Part shown: positions 24,118 to 32,803 of the stretch, piece after piece
Position numbering within the stretch: position 1 is the first letter of the stretch
Layout: each line of letters starts with the position of its first letter
From: CAZQVN01 sp964596775
GTDB lineage: Bacteria > Eisenbacteria > RBG-16-71-46 > JABDJR01 > JAWXBZ01
NCBI GenBank assembly: GCA_964596775.1
Contig: CAZQVN010000028.1
Location: 1-46,532, forward strand
DNA length: 46,532 nt
Direction: 5' to 3'
The notes under the pieces: model-generated
Seen by the model: the letters and a program-made list of their open reading frames with translations, nothing else
What the model was told of the DNA's origin: nothing
Database searches by the model: none
Translations under genes and position numbers: made by a program

Positions 24118-26604
24118 TCACCGTGCCAGTCGAATCTTGACCACTTCCTGACGATCGGGCATCTGGATCCGGTAAAAGTAGATTCCGGCGGGAAGAGGAC
24201 GGCCCCCTTCATCCGTGCCGTCCCAGTCCAGATCATGGCTTCCCGACTCAAGATCTTCGTTCACGATCGTACATACCTTCCGGCCGCTCACGGTGAACAC
24301 CTCCACACGGACCGGGCCGGCCGCGCGCGTCGTGAACTGGAGGCGACCGGTATCGGAGACGACGATCGATCCGCCGGACTCGTCCGGCCCGTCCGTGTCC
24401 GGTGTCTCCAGAGTCAACGGGTTCTTGTCCGCGGATCCGTCGTTCTGGACTGCCATCGGGGGGCCGAGACCAAAGATATTGTTGACCAGCCAGCTGCCCG
24501 TGGCCGTCCGGTAATGAAGGCCGATCTTGTCCTTGTTCGTGGACTCCGATCTCAGCTGCGAAGTGGCCGGGATGCTGTAGAGCAGTTCCAGGTCCCCCTT
24601 GCGGTCCCCGTTGAGATCGATGATTCGGCTCGACTCGGGGCGGACCACGCCGACCACGTTCCCGACGAATGCCGATCGCGCGTTGATCTGTGACGCGTCG
24701 AGGCCGGGGCGCGAGAACACGACGAGCCGGTACAGAACCGCGTCTGTGTCGAACCCGGCTCCGGTGGCATTGAACCCCGAGGATGCCATGGCATGGCCGG
24801 ACTGGTCGTGCGCAACCGTGACACACACCGTGGCGACCGCGGTGTTGCCGGACACGTCCGTGGCGGTATACGTGATCGTGTACTTGCGCCCGCTGCCGCC
24901 GCCGGCCCGCTCCGAGCGGAGAAGGAATTCGGTGTCCGGCGTGCCGAGAGCCGCCTCCTGGATGTCGTTGTCGGTGTCGCCGTCACCGAGGCCATTGTCC
25001 GGCTCGCTGCTGGTAATGGAGGTCAGGACGAACGAGGGATTCGGATCCGAGGCGTCGGTCACGGTGACCTGCGCCGAAATCCACGCCATCTTGTGGTTCG
25101 GTGGCCAGAGCGCGTCACGGTTCAGCTCCACGTTGATCACCGGCGGCACATCATCCTGGACAGTGACGTCCGCGGTGCAGCTCGCGCAGTTGTTGTCGTC
25201 GTCGCAGGCCGTGAACGTCACGGTCGTCGTGCCGTAGGGAAAGCAGGCCGGCGCGTCGTTCGTCAGCGTCGGCGTCGCGTCGCAGGCGTCGACGGCCGAG
25301 AAGCCGGCGAAGAACGCGGTCAACTGGGCATCGCCTTTGGGGACTCCGCCGCCCGGGCAGTCGCCGTTGTCATCGATGGTGATGTCGACCGGGCAGGTCG
25401 GAACCGGGGCGGTGGTGTCCTCGATCGTCACCTGAACTTCGTCGGTGTCCTGGCTCACGCCGTCCGAGACGGTCAACGTGACGAGCGTGACGCCCTTCGG
25501 AAAGTTGCCGGTGGGCTGGGATGAGTCCGGGTTGTTGAACAGCCCGGCGGGCGCCCACGAATAGGTGAGCGCGTCGTTCTCGGGGTCGCTGGAGCCCGTC
25601 CCGTCGAGTTGCACCGCCGTCGACGTCGACGACAGGCATTCGGCGGTCACGTCCTCCCCGGCGTCCGCCACCGGGGGCTGGTTCCGAGGGGCACTGTCGA
25701 GGAGATTGGCGAACTCGCGGTCCACGGCGGGATTGTCGAGCACCGATCCGGTTTGCGGGTCGACCTGAAACAGGAAGGAACCGGGTTGGTTGTCCATGGA
25801 TCCGACCTGGTACAGGCGTCCCCCCGGGACATTGAGCGCACCGGCGGCGGGAACGAGACCGACCAGCCCGGTCAGGCTGCCGATGAGTGAACTCGCCCCC
25901 GTCGTGGTGTCGATGGACCGGAGTTCCTCCTCGCTGCCGTTCCAGCTGAGGCCGACCAGAACTCCATCGGCACGGACCCGGAGGTTCGCGAACGTCCGGT
26001 CCAGAGCGACATCAGCCACAGTGCCGGCCTGCGTATCGATCAGGAAAAGGACCGGAGCGCCGATCCCGGCCCCTGCAAAGCCGACCTGGTACATCATGTC
26101 GCCGGAAGGATCCACGGCATTGGCGGCGGCCAGCATCGAGCCCATGCCGGTAATCCCGGCGATCGGCAGGGACTGGCCGGTTGACGTGTCGATGGATCGA
26201 AGCTCCGCCTGCGTCCCGGTCCAGGCAATGCCGACGAGGCTTCCGTCCCCCAGGACACGAATGTTGGAAAAGCTCCGGTCCAGGAGCGGGTTCCCCGCCA
26301 GGGTGCCGGTCACCAGGTCCATCACGAAGAGATGGGTGCCCCCGGCAGTGGTTCCGACCTGATAGACCAGTTGCGCGGCGGGGTCGACAGCCGCGGCCTC
26401 GGGCACGAGAGTCAACAATCCGGGAACAGGACCGGCCAGCGCCGTGGTTCCCGAGTCTTCGATCGACCGGAGTTCCTCTTCGCTTCCCGTCCAGCTCATG
26501 CCGAACAGGGTGGAAGAGAATGCGTCCGGAGGCTGGATGGCGGCCATGATCAAGAACATCCCACCCAGGACAACGGGCAGGGATCGATGCGGATGCGCGT
26601 TCAT
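24118..26604 (-). CDS. Secreted multidomain protein: repeats, PKD, HYR, FlgD-like C-terminus
   Basis: An 828-residue exported protein. After a signal peptide come three repeats of about 85-90 residues, each starting with LxGxSWxGSEEELRSID and containing a YQVG strand, probably part of a beta-propeller (about 30-305). Then come a PKD-like domain (NQPPVADAGEDVTAEC, about 305-395), a HYR/Ig-like domain with paired cysteines (about 395-480), a cadherin-like segment with FTITYTATDVSGNTA-type strands, and a C-terminal FlgD-like Ig domain (VRVEVFTVSGRKVC ... DLDWDGTDEGGRPLPAGIYF) that serves as a sorting or anchoring module in FCB-related phyla. AAGGAG lies upstream of the ATG at 26604. It is 50 bases downstream of the S74 gene and probably in its operon. 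Ligand unknown. Confidence 0.75.
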   Translation of the reverse strand: MNAHPHRSLPVVLGGMFLIMAAIQPPDAFSSTLFGMSWTGSEEELRSIEDSGTTALAGPVPGLLTLVPEAAAVDPAAQLVYQVGTTAGGTHLFVMDLVTGTLAGNPLLDRSFSNIRVLGDGSLVGIAWTGTQAELRSIDTSTGQSLPIAGITGMGSMLAAANAVDPSGDMMYQVGFAGAGIGAPVLFLIDTQAGTVADVALDRTFANLRVRADGVLVGLSWNGSEEELRSIDTTTGASSLIGSLTGLVGLVPAAGALNVPGGRLYQVGSMDNQPGSFLFQVDPQTGSVLDNPAVDREFANLLDSAPRNQPPVADAGEDVTAECLSSTSTAVQLDGTGSSDPENDALTYSWAPAGLFNNPDSSQPTGNFPKGVTLVTLTVSDGVSQDTDEVQVTIEDTTAPVPTCPVDITIDDNGDCPGGGVPKGDAQLTAFFAGFSAVDACDATPTLTNDAPACFPYGTTTVTFTACDDDNNCASCTADVTVQDDVPPVINVELNRDALWPPNHKMAWISAQVTVTDASDPNPSFVLTSITSSEPDNGLGDGDTDNDIQEAALGTPDTEFLLRSERAGGGSGRKYTITYTATDVSGNTAVATVCVTVAHDQSGHAMASSGFNATGAGFDTDAVLYRLVVFSRPGLDASQINARSAFVGNVVGVVRPESSRIIDLNGDRKGDLELLYSIPATSQLRSESTNKDKIGLHYRTATGSWLVNNIFGLGPPMAVQNDGSADKNPLTLETPDTDGPDESGGSIVVSDTGRLQFTTRAAGPVRVEVFTVSGRKVCTIVNEDLESGSHDLDWDGTDEGGRPLPAGIYFYRIQMPDRQEVVKIRLAR

Positions 26605-26654
26605 CACCGAAGATCTCCTTGTGAAGGGCAAGAGGCGGAGGTGTACGGTTTTCC

Positions 26655-27932
26655 CTAGTCCCTGGAGATCAAGGCCTTGATGCTGGCCAGTTCCCGTGCG
26701 AGCTGAACGAGCTGCTCCCGGTCCCCGGACAGTTGCGCTTCCTGCGCGGCGATCCTGGCCTCGAGCTCGGCGATCCTCGCGTCCTTTTCCCGGTTCTTGC
26801 GGTCCAGCGCCTGGATGGCGGTCAGCGCCACGCCGGAAACGTCCATGACGCCGATCTTCTTTTCATCCGCACCGAGGCGGAACGCCCCGGTGAACTCCTC
26901 GGCGATCGGACCCATGTGGGTCACGGAAGGTCCCTCGGTCTTGTAGTTCCACGTTCCCAGGCTGAGCTGCGAAACCTTGTCGAGGATTTCGTCGCCATCG
27001 ACCGGGCGGAAGTTCTCCTTGACTTCGCGGCTCGAGGACACCGACACGAGGCCGGCCAGCGAAAGATTGCCGTTGGCGTCGAGCTTGAGCAGCTCCGTGT
27101 TGTCCGTTTTCGAGACGAGGACCGCCGGCTCACCGCTCGCCGGATCTCCCTTCACGTGGAGCCTGGCCTGGGGACTGTCGGAGCCGATGCCGACATCGCC
27201 ATCAGCGGCGACGTCGATGCTGCTTCCGGGAGCGCCGGGCCGGATTCTGAGAGAAAGCCGCGAGCCGTTCGTGATGTCGCGAACGAAGAAACCGACCTCG
27301 TTTCCGCCGACATCCCAGGTTTGCGGTGTCCAGCCTGCGCTGCCGTCCTGCTCCAGGCGAAGCGTGGGTGTGTCCCCGGACCGGGTGTGCAGATCAACCA
27401 CCGGCGCGCCGGTACCGAAGCCCACGGAGCCGTTGTTCCTGATGTACAGGGCATTCGTGCGGGCACCGGCCTCGAGGAGGAACGGGGTCCTGCCGCCGTC
27501 GATGTCGTCAACGGAAAAGAAATTCTTTCCGCCGTCTCCCGACCCGTTGGCCGTCAACTGCCAGTCGTTCGTGGCGAACCCGGCAGCGGTGCTTGTGTCC
27601 ATGAACCGGATGCGGAGATTGTTCTCCTTGAGCCGGATCGTATCGAAGCCGAAGCTTTCGCCATCCGCACAGTCCAGGCCGACACACTCGCTCCCCACGA
27701 CGATGAGGTCGTCGTTGATGACCTGGTCCTGGGGGGCCTGCGGTGCGTTGGTTCCGTCATCATTCCGGGGTCCCTCGGCAGCCGGGGGTGGGGTATCCCC
27801 CGGCGCAATGGGTCCGGGAGCGGCCTTCTCGTCACGACCGTTTTCGAGCGGCTTTTGAGCGTCGGCCGTATGGTATGCCGATCCCAGGAACAGGAGCGGC
27901 AGGGCAAAGGCAAGGCAGCGTCGGGTCATCAT
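26655..27932 (-). CDS. Secreted protein with C-terminal peptidase S74 chaperone domain and coiled coil
   Basis: A 425-residue exported protein. A signal peptide (CLAFALPLLFLGSAYHTADA) is followed by a Pro/Gly-rich linker, then beta-structured repeats of phage-fibre style (IRNNGSVGFGTGAPVVDLH, DVGIGSDSPQARLHVKG). The C-terminus is an intramolecular chaperone of the S74/endosialidase type (SSREVKENFRPVDGDEILDK ... MGPIAEEFTGAF), with a Ser at the expected self-cleavage point, ending in a heptad coiled coil (KDARIAELEARIAAQEAQ). Such proteins trimerise into fibres. The ATG at 27932 has GGGGAG 9 bases upstream. A fibre-like surface function is inferred. Confidence 0.8.
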   Translation of the reverse strand: MMTRRCLAFALPLLFLGSAYHTADAQKPLENGRDEKAAPGPIAPGDTPPPAAEGPRNDDGTNAPQAPQDQVINDDLIVVGSECVGLDCADGESFGFDTIRLKENNLRIRFMDTSTAAGFATNDWQLTANGSGDGGKNFFSVDDIDGGRTPFLLEAGARTNALYIRNNGSVGFGTGAPVVDLHTRSGDTPTLRLEQDGSAGWTPQTWDVGGNEVGFFVRDITNGSRLSLRIRPGAPGSSIDVAADGDVGIGSDSPQARLHVKGDPASGEPAVLVSKTDNTELLKLDANGNLSLAGLVSVSSSREVKENFRPVDGDEILDKVSQLSLGTWNYKTEGPSVTHMGPIAEEFTGAFRLGADEKKIGVMDVSGVALTAIQALDRKNREKDARIAELEARIAAQEAQLSGDREQLVQLARELASIKALISRD

Positions 27933-28108
27933 CGTGGAGTTCTCCCCCTGCGTAGAAAGCCAGGCAGCCTGTTGGTCCGGTTCGAGAGAACCGGAGTGTC
28001 CGTCGTGGACTTTTAAGAAAGGGAAAGACCGTGCTTCAGCATTGATGGTGGAGCTTTGCTGTCCTGGCATCCGTGCAGGGCGTGCAACAACAACCTTTGT
28101 TCAGAAAG

Positions 28109-28138
28109 AGTATCTGGTTTGCCGGATGGCTAAGTCAA
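28109..28138 (-). promoter_or_regulatory. Possible promoter of the S74 protein operon
   Basis: Minus strand TTGACT (28138-28133), 18 bases, GATACT (28114-28109). This would give a 5' leader of about 170 bases before the ATG at 27932. The whole spacer 27933-28354 is AT-richer than its surroundings and contains no gene. Confidence 0.35.
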
Positions 28139-28267
28139 GGAATATGGTGCTCCGCGGCACCGGAAGCAGGCCGCGAAACACAACTGTCTTATTGCATATA
28201 AACATCAACTATTGCTTCCAAGACACTGCTTCAGGATTGCTTGTATCAGTCACTAAGGATTCATACG

Positions 28268-28290
28268 AAAAAATCCGATTCCGGGATCGG
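28268..28290 (-). terminator. Intrinsic terminator after the TlpA-like gene
   Basis: On the minus strand, CCGAT/ATCGG with a six-base GC-rich loop is followed by six U (A-run at 28268-28273). It lies about 65 bases after the stop of the YHS-TlpA gene. The stem is short, so confidence is moderate. Confidence 0.5.
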
Positions 28291-28354
28291 TTCGGCCCTC
28301 AATCGTACACCTCGACGACCGATGTCCGATGCCGAGGGGACATTGGAGGGATGG

Positions 28355-29107
28355 TTACTTCTTTTCTTCCGCTCCCATCAGCCCCTCGATCGCCTTTTCC
28401 ATCTCCTTGATGTCCGGGGCGCCCGTCCACTGGGCCACGATCTGCCCGTCCCGGTCGACGAGGAACGTGGCCGGGATCGCCTTAACGCCGAACAGTTCCC
28501 AGGCCTGCGATTCGCCGACGTCGTAGGCCATCGGGTAGCTGACTTTCTTCTTCTTCACGTAGTCCTCGGCCGTCTTCTGTTTTTCGTCGATGGCCACGCC
28601 GAGAACCGTGAACCCCTTGTCCGCATAGCGGGCCGAGAGTTTTTCGAGATCGGGGATCACGGCGAGGCAGGGCTGGCACCAGGTGGCCCAGAAGTCCACG
28701 AGGACGATCCTGCCCTTGTAATCCGCGAGCGACACCGGCTTTCCTGCGGCGTCGGGAACCGTGAACGCCGGCGCCGGCCGCGGAAACTCCGGCGGCAGGA
28801 AGCCGACCGGATCCGCGTCGAACTCCTTCTTGCAGCCGTCGTTGCAGAAATAGTAGGTGACGCCGCGGAACGTGCTGGCGCCGGCCACCTTCTCCTCGCC
28901 GTGACCGCCCCCCTTCGCCACGCAGACGGCGCACTCGGCCTTCTTCGGCCAGGTGTCCTTTGCCGGCGTGACGATGCCGTCGGGTGTGTTCGAGTCGGCG
29001 GCATGCGCGGCGGGGACGCCGGCTGCGGCCATGAAGAGCGGAGTCACGGCGAGCGGACCCGCCGCCAGGAGGCCGGTCACGAGAAATGTCAGGAAGAATC
29101 GATGCAC
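28355..29107 (-). CDS. Exported YHS-domain and TlpA-like thioredoxin fusion
   Basis: A 250-residue exported protein. After the signal peptide, residues about 57-105 form a YHS/TRASH-type metal domain with Cys59-x-x-Cys62 and Cys88-x-x-x-Cys92 (CAVC ... YYFCNDGC). Residues 110-245 are a TlpA/ResA-type thioredoxin fold with the redox pair Cys144-Gln-Pro-Cys147 (DFWATWCQPCL) and the cis-Pro segment KAIPATFLVD. It likely reduces or metallates an extracytoplasmic partner, for example in cytochrome or copper-site maturation; the partner is not identified. It is the third gene after kbl and the broken barrel gene. Confidence 0.85.
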   Translation of the reverse strand: MHRFFLTFLVTGLLAAGPLAVTPLFMAAAGVPAAHAADSNTPDGIVTPAKDTWPKKAECAVCVAKGGGHGEEKVAGASTFRGVTYYFCNDGCKKEFDADPVGFLPPEFPRPAPAFTVPDAAGKPVSLADYKGRIVLVDFWATWCQPCLAVIPDLEKLSARYADKGFTVLGVAIDEKQKTAEDYVKKKKVSYPMAYDVGESQAWELFGVKAIPATFLVDRDGQIVAQWTGAPDIKEMEKAIEGLMGAEEKK

Positions 29108-29122
29108 GGTGTTGTCCTTTCG

Positions 29123-29794
29123 TCAGAATCCGACCGAGGCGGACACCCCGATCTTTTCATACCAGATGTAGAGAGCGGTGACGCCGAAGCGCGGGCCAAA
29201 CCACCCGGCGGTGAGATGCGAGCGCTGACCGTCGTACATCGAACGAACCGAAAAACCGTGGCCGAGTTCCACGCTGATCCCGAACGGCACGTTGAATGCC
29301 TCGTCCCATTCGGAATAGTTGAGGCTCGCGTAGGCGCCCACGGGCGTTCCGTGGAAGAACTTGGAGGCGGTCATGTAGTACGACTGCTCCCCCTCCGGCG
29401 ACCCGATCCGGTCGGAGCTCGTGCCGAAGAACACCGCCGGGCGCGTTTCCGTTTCGGTGAACGCGAACAGCGTGACCAGCGGCCCGACCTCGCCGACGAC
29501 CGGGTTGATCTCGGCGCCGAGCGAAAGGATCCGCGCGACCTTGTAGTTGACCGTGCTCCGCCAGCGCGGGCGTTCCAGTTCCGTGTCCACCCACCGGAGC
29601 GATACCGTCCACTTGTAATCGAGGCCGCTCCCCCGGAGCGGCGCGCCTTCCCCCGGTCAGCCACTTCAGGTGGGGGCCGAGGACACGACCTTCGGTCGCT
29701 TCTTCGGCGGCGGGGCCTCCTCGTCGGCGATCGCCGGACCGGCGACGAGAGACGACAGCATCAGCGCGGCGAGAAAAATCGGGCTATTTCGCAA
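29123..29794 (-). pseudogene. Outer-membrane beta-barrel gene with two in-frame TGA codons
   Basis: One frame carries, in order, a start TTG at 29794 (AAGGA 8 bases upstream), a signal peptide (NSPIFLAALMLSSLVAGPAIA), a short Pro/Lys linker, then TGA at 29668-29666 and TGA at 29659-29657, then an open frame of 177 codons whose product is plainly barrel-like (GLDYKWTVSLRWVDTELE, TVNYKVARILSLGAEINPVV) and ends in SASVGF. Start, signal and body are all in the same frame, so this is not a frameshift: two nonsense codons three codons apart separate signal and barrel. Either it is a recent pseudogene, or the codons are read (TGA as Trp would fit barrel chemistry), or the base calls are wrong. It starts 11 bases inside the kbl 3' end. 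Confidence 0.65.
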
Positions 29795-30965
29795 TTTCGA
29801 GTTCCTTCCCCACATCCCGGAACGCCGCGATCGCGACATCCAGGTCCTTCGTCTCGTGCGCCGCGGATACCATGCAGCGGATCCGCGCCTTCCCCTTCGG
29901 CACCGTCGGAAAGCCGATGGCCATCGCGAAGATCCCCTTTTCGTACAGCTTCCGGCTGAACGTGCGGGCCACGTCCGCCTCGCCAAGGATCACCGGCGTG
30001 ATCGGCGTCGTGGACACGCCGGTGTCGAACCCGGCATCCTTGAGCCCCTTCTGGAGGTATTCGCCGTTCGCCCACAGTTTCTTCACCGCGGCGTCCGACT
30101 CCATCAGGATCTCCACCGCGGCGATGCAGGCCGCCGCATCCGCCGGCGTGACCGCGCTCGAAAACAGGAACGGCCGCGCCTTCTGCTTCAGGTACTCGAT
30201 GAGCTTCGCGGAGCCGGCCACGAACCCGCCGACCACGCCGAACGCCTTGGACATCGTGCCGATCTCCACGTCGACGAGGCCGTGCAGGCCGAAGTGATCG
30301 GCGGCCCCACGGCCATGGCTGCCGAGCACTCCTTCGCCGTGCGCGTCGTCGACCATCAGCATGGCGTCGTACTCTTCCGCGGCGGCCTTGATCTCGCGGA
30401 GCGGGGCCACGTCACCATCCATGGAAAACACGCCGTCGGTGATGATCAGCCGGCGGCGGGCGCCCGACGCTTCCTTCAGCTTTTCGCGCAGGTCGGCCAC
30501 GTTGTTGTGCTCGTAGATGTAGCGCGACGCCTTCGTGAGCCGCACGCCGTCGATGATCGAGGCATGGTTCAGCGCATCGGTGAGGATCGCGTCCTCGGAG
30601 GAGTCGACGAGCGCCGGGATCGTGGCCACGTTCGCGATCAGGCCCGACTGGAGAGACAGCGTGGCCTCGCACTTCTTGAACTGCGCGAGTTTCCGCTCCA
30701 GTTCGTTGTGGAGCGACATCGTCCCGGCGATCGACCGGACGGCGCCTGGACCGACGCCGTACGTGTCGATGGCGGCCTTGGCCGCCGCCTTCAGGCGGGG
30801 GTCGTCGGCCAGGCCGAGGTAGTTGTTCGAGCAGAGATTCAGGACCTTCTTGCCGTCCACGGTGATCCAGGCCCCCTGGGGGCTTTCGATCGTTCTTATC
30901 GTATTGTACAACCCTTCGGAGCGCAGCCGATCCAGCTCGGCACCAAGAAAATCCTGTTGAGGCAT
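29784..30965 (-). CDS. kbl: Glycine C-acetyltransferase (2-amino-3-ketobutyrate CoA ligase)
   Basis: A 393-residue alpha-oxoamine synthase of normal length. It has NLCSNNYLGLADDPRL, YGVGPGAVRSIAGT, MLMVDDAHGEGVLG and the PLP lysine Lys240 in GTMSKAFGVVGGF. The sequence follows KBL more closely than BioF or HemA. It interconverts 2-amino-3-ketobutyrate plus CoA with glycine plus acetyl-CoA in threonine breakdown; no threonine dehydrogenase is adjacent. GGGAGGA lies just before the ATG. Its start is head to head with the YheT gene, with only 23 bases between the two start codons. Confidence 0.93.
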   Translation of the reverse strand: MPQQDFLGAELDRLRSEGLYNTIRTIESPQGAWITVDGKKVLNLCSNNYLGLADDPRLKAAAKAAIDTYGVGPGAVRSIAGTMSLHNELERKLAQFKKCEATLSLQSGLIANVATIPALVDSSEDAILTDALNHASIIDGVRLTKASRYIYEHNNVADLREKLKEASGARRRLIITDGVFSMDGDVAPLREIKAAAEEYDAMLMVDDAHGEGVLGSHGRGAADHFGLHGLVDVEIGTMSKAFGVVGGFVAGSAKLIEYLKQKARPFLFSSAVTPADAAACIAAVEILMESDAAVKKLWANGEYLQKGLKDAGFDTGVSTTPITPVILGEADVARTFSRKLYEKGIFAMAIGFPTVPKGKARIRCMVSAAHETKDLDVAIAAFRDVGKELEIAK

Positions 30966-30988
30966 CGTTCCTCCCGCGTGAGGAGGTC

Positions 30989-32050
30989 ATGGTAACGCAA
31001 TCGACGGTTTCGGAAAACGTACCGGTGACGAGGACGGCCCCGGAGTTTCGCCCGGCCGGGTGGCTCCCCGGTCCGCATCTCCAGACGATCTGGGGGCGGG
31101 TCGGCCGGATCCGTAAATTGCTTCCACTCCGCCGGGAGCCGCTCGTCACGCCGGACGGGGATGAACTGCTTCTGGATCACCAGGACGGCGACGGTTTGCC
31201 GGGGCCGCGATTCCTGCTGTTCCACGGTCTCGAGGGGAGTTCGCACTCCGTCTACATCCAGGGGTTGTTGCGCGAACTCGGTACCCGGGGCCTGCCGGCC
31301 ACGGTGATGAATCTCCGCTCCTGCGCCCGCGATCGCCGCACGAACCGGCAGATCGTGAACAGGCGCCCCCGCCTCTACCACTCCGGCGAAACCGCCGACC
31401 CCGACTTCGTGATCCGCACACTCGCCGCGCGGCATCCCGGTGAACCGCTGATCGCGATCGGCGTGTCGGTCGGTGGTAACATCCTGCTGAAGTGGCTCGG
31501 CGAAAACCCCGGCCAGACCCTGGTGGCGCGGGCGGCCACGCTGTCGGTGCCGTACGACCTCGCGGCCGGAGCGCGGAAGCTGGAGACGGGCATTGGCCTG
31601 ATCTACACGCGGGAGTTTCTGAAGACGTTGCGCGGAAAGGTGCTGGGCCTGCTCGAGCGTTTTCCGGAGCGCTCCGGTGGTCTCGATGTGCCGCGCCTGA
31701 AGCGCGCCCGGACGTTTTATGATTTCGACGACGCGGCCACCGCGCCGCTGCACGGATTTGCGGGGGCGGAGGATTATTACACCCGCTGCAGCTCGTTCCA
31801 TCACGCGGGAAAGATCACGACACCGGTGACCTGCCTCTCCGCGGCGGACGATCCGTTTCTGCCTGAAGAGGTATTGCCACGGTTTCGGGAGGCGGCGTCC
31901 TCTGCGGTGGAGTTGATCGTTACGCCGCGTGGCGGCCATGTCGGTTTCGTGGCCGGACCGCCATGGCGGCCGGAGTACTGGGCGGAGCGGTTTCTCGTGG
32001 AGCGGTTGGGCGCGGAGACAGGTGACCGAAGGAGACAGGATGGACGCTGA
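30989..32050 (+). CDS. YheT-family alpha/beta hydrolase
   Basis: A 353-residue protein of the YheT/ABHD1-3 group. It opens with the family's PAGWLPGPHLQTIWG motif. The hydrolase core shows LFHGLEGSS, MNLRSCARD, the nucleophile in GVSVGGNILLKWLG, the acid in AADDPFLP and the His in GGHVGF. It probably acts on acyl esters; the substrate is unknown. AGGAGG is only 2 bases before the ATG, so the GTA/GTG codons just downstream cannot be excluded as the true region of initiation. It overlaps tpm by 11 bases. Confidence 0.85.
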   Translation: MVTQSTVSENVPVTRTAPEFRPAGWLPGPHLQTIWGRVGRIRKLLPLRREPLVTPDGDELLLDHQDGDGLPGPRFLLFHGLEGSSHSVYIQGLLRELGTRGLPATVMNLRSCARDRRTNRQIVNRRPRLYHSGETADPDFVIRTLAARHPGEPLIAIGVSVGGNILLKWLGENPGQTLVARAATLSVPYDLAAGARKLETGIGLIYTREFLKTLRGKVLGLLERFPERSGGLDVPRLKRARTFYDFDDAATAPLHGFAGAEDYYTRCSSFHHAGKITTPVTCLSAADDPFLPEEVLPRFREAASSAVELIVTPRGGHVGFVAGPPWRPEYWAERFLVERLGAETGDRRRQDGR

Positions 32051-32675
32051 TTTCTGGCATGAGCGATGGGAAACCAACAACATCGCGTTCCACGAGGGCG
32101 CGGCGAATGCGCTGCTGGTCAAGTTCTTCAGGGAGCTCTCCCTGCCGAAGGGCAGCCGAGTGTTCGTGCCGCTGTGCGGGAAAACCAGGGATATCGGCTG
32201 GCTGCTTTCCGGTGGTTATCGTGTTGCCGGATCGGAACTGAGTGAGACAGCCGTCCGCCAGCTGTTCGTCGACCTGGAGACGGAGCCGGAAGTTTCGCAG
32301 AGCGGCCCGCTGAAGCACTACCGCGCGGAAGATATCGACATCTTCTGCGGTGATATTTTCGATATCTCCGCCGACCGCCTGGGCTCCGTCAGTGCAGTTT
32401 ATGACCGGGCGGCGCTGGTGGCCCTTCCCGAAGGGATGCGCACCCGCTACACGGCGCACCTGAAGAAGATCACCGGGCACGTACCGCAGCTGCTGATTAC
32501 CCTTGAGTATGACCAGGCGTTGATGGAAGGGCCTCCCTTTTCCATCGACAGCGAGGAAGTCCATCGTCACTACCAGGGAAGCCATCGGCTCGCCCTGCTG
32601 GAAAGCGCGGTGGTTCCCGGCGGGCTGAAGGGACAGTGTCCGGCGGAAGAGCATGCATGGCTGATGACGACGTGA
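32040..32675 (+). CDS. tpm: Thiopurine S-methyltransferase
   Basis: A 211-residue SAM-dependent methyltransferase of the TPMT family, the usual bacterial length. DFWHERWETNNIAFHEG, VFVPLCGKTRDIGWL, GYRVAGSELSETAV and YDRAALVALP are family hallmarks. Bacterial TPMT methylates thiopurines and also confers tolerance to tellurite and selenite. The ATG at 32040 has AAGGAG 5 bases upstream and lies inside the YheT 3' end, so translation is coupled. The gene is a little AT-richer than its neighbours and its closest resemblance is to gammaproteobacterial enzymes, which may reflect transfer. Confidence 0.92.
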   Translation: MDADFWHERWETNNIAFHEGAANALLVKFFRELSLPKGSRVFVPLCGKTRDIGWLLSGGYRVAGSELSETAVRQLFVDLETEPEVSQSGPLKHYRAEDIDIFCGDIFDISADRLGSVSAVYDRAALVALPEGMRTRYTAHLKKITGHVPQLLITLEYDQALMEGPPFSIDSEEVHRHYQGSHRLALLESAVVPGGLKGQCPAEEHAWLMTT

Positions 32676-32803
32676 GGCCTGTGGTCCCGCGCCTCCGTTT
32701 CCGGTCGTTTTTGAGGTCAAATGAAATCGAATTTCGTGCTACCCTCACGGCCTCCAGCCCGACTCCACGGGCACACACCACTCCGGCCCCAAAGGAGACC
32801 GCA

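Noticed and set aside
28070..28354. A gene in the AT-rich spacer left of the YHS-TlpA gene
   Set aside because: Open frames there have no start signals and look random; only the terminator and a possible promoter are supported.
29657..29668. Selenocysteine or a reassigned TGA codon
   Set aside because: There is no SECIS-like stem close behind the TGA codons that I can see, and other genes here end in TGA. A pseudogene or base error is simpler.
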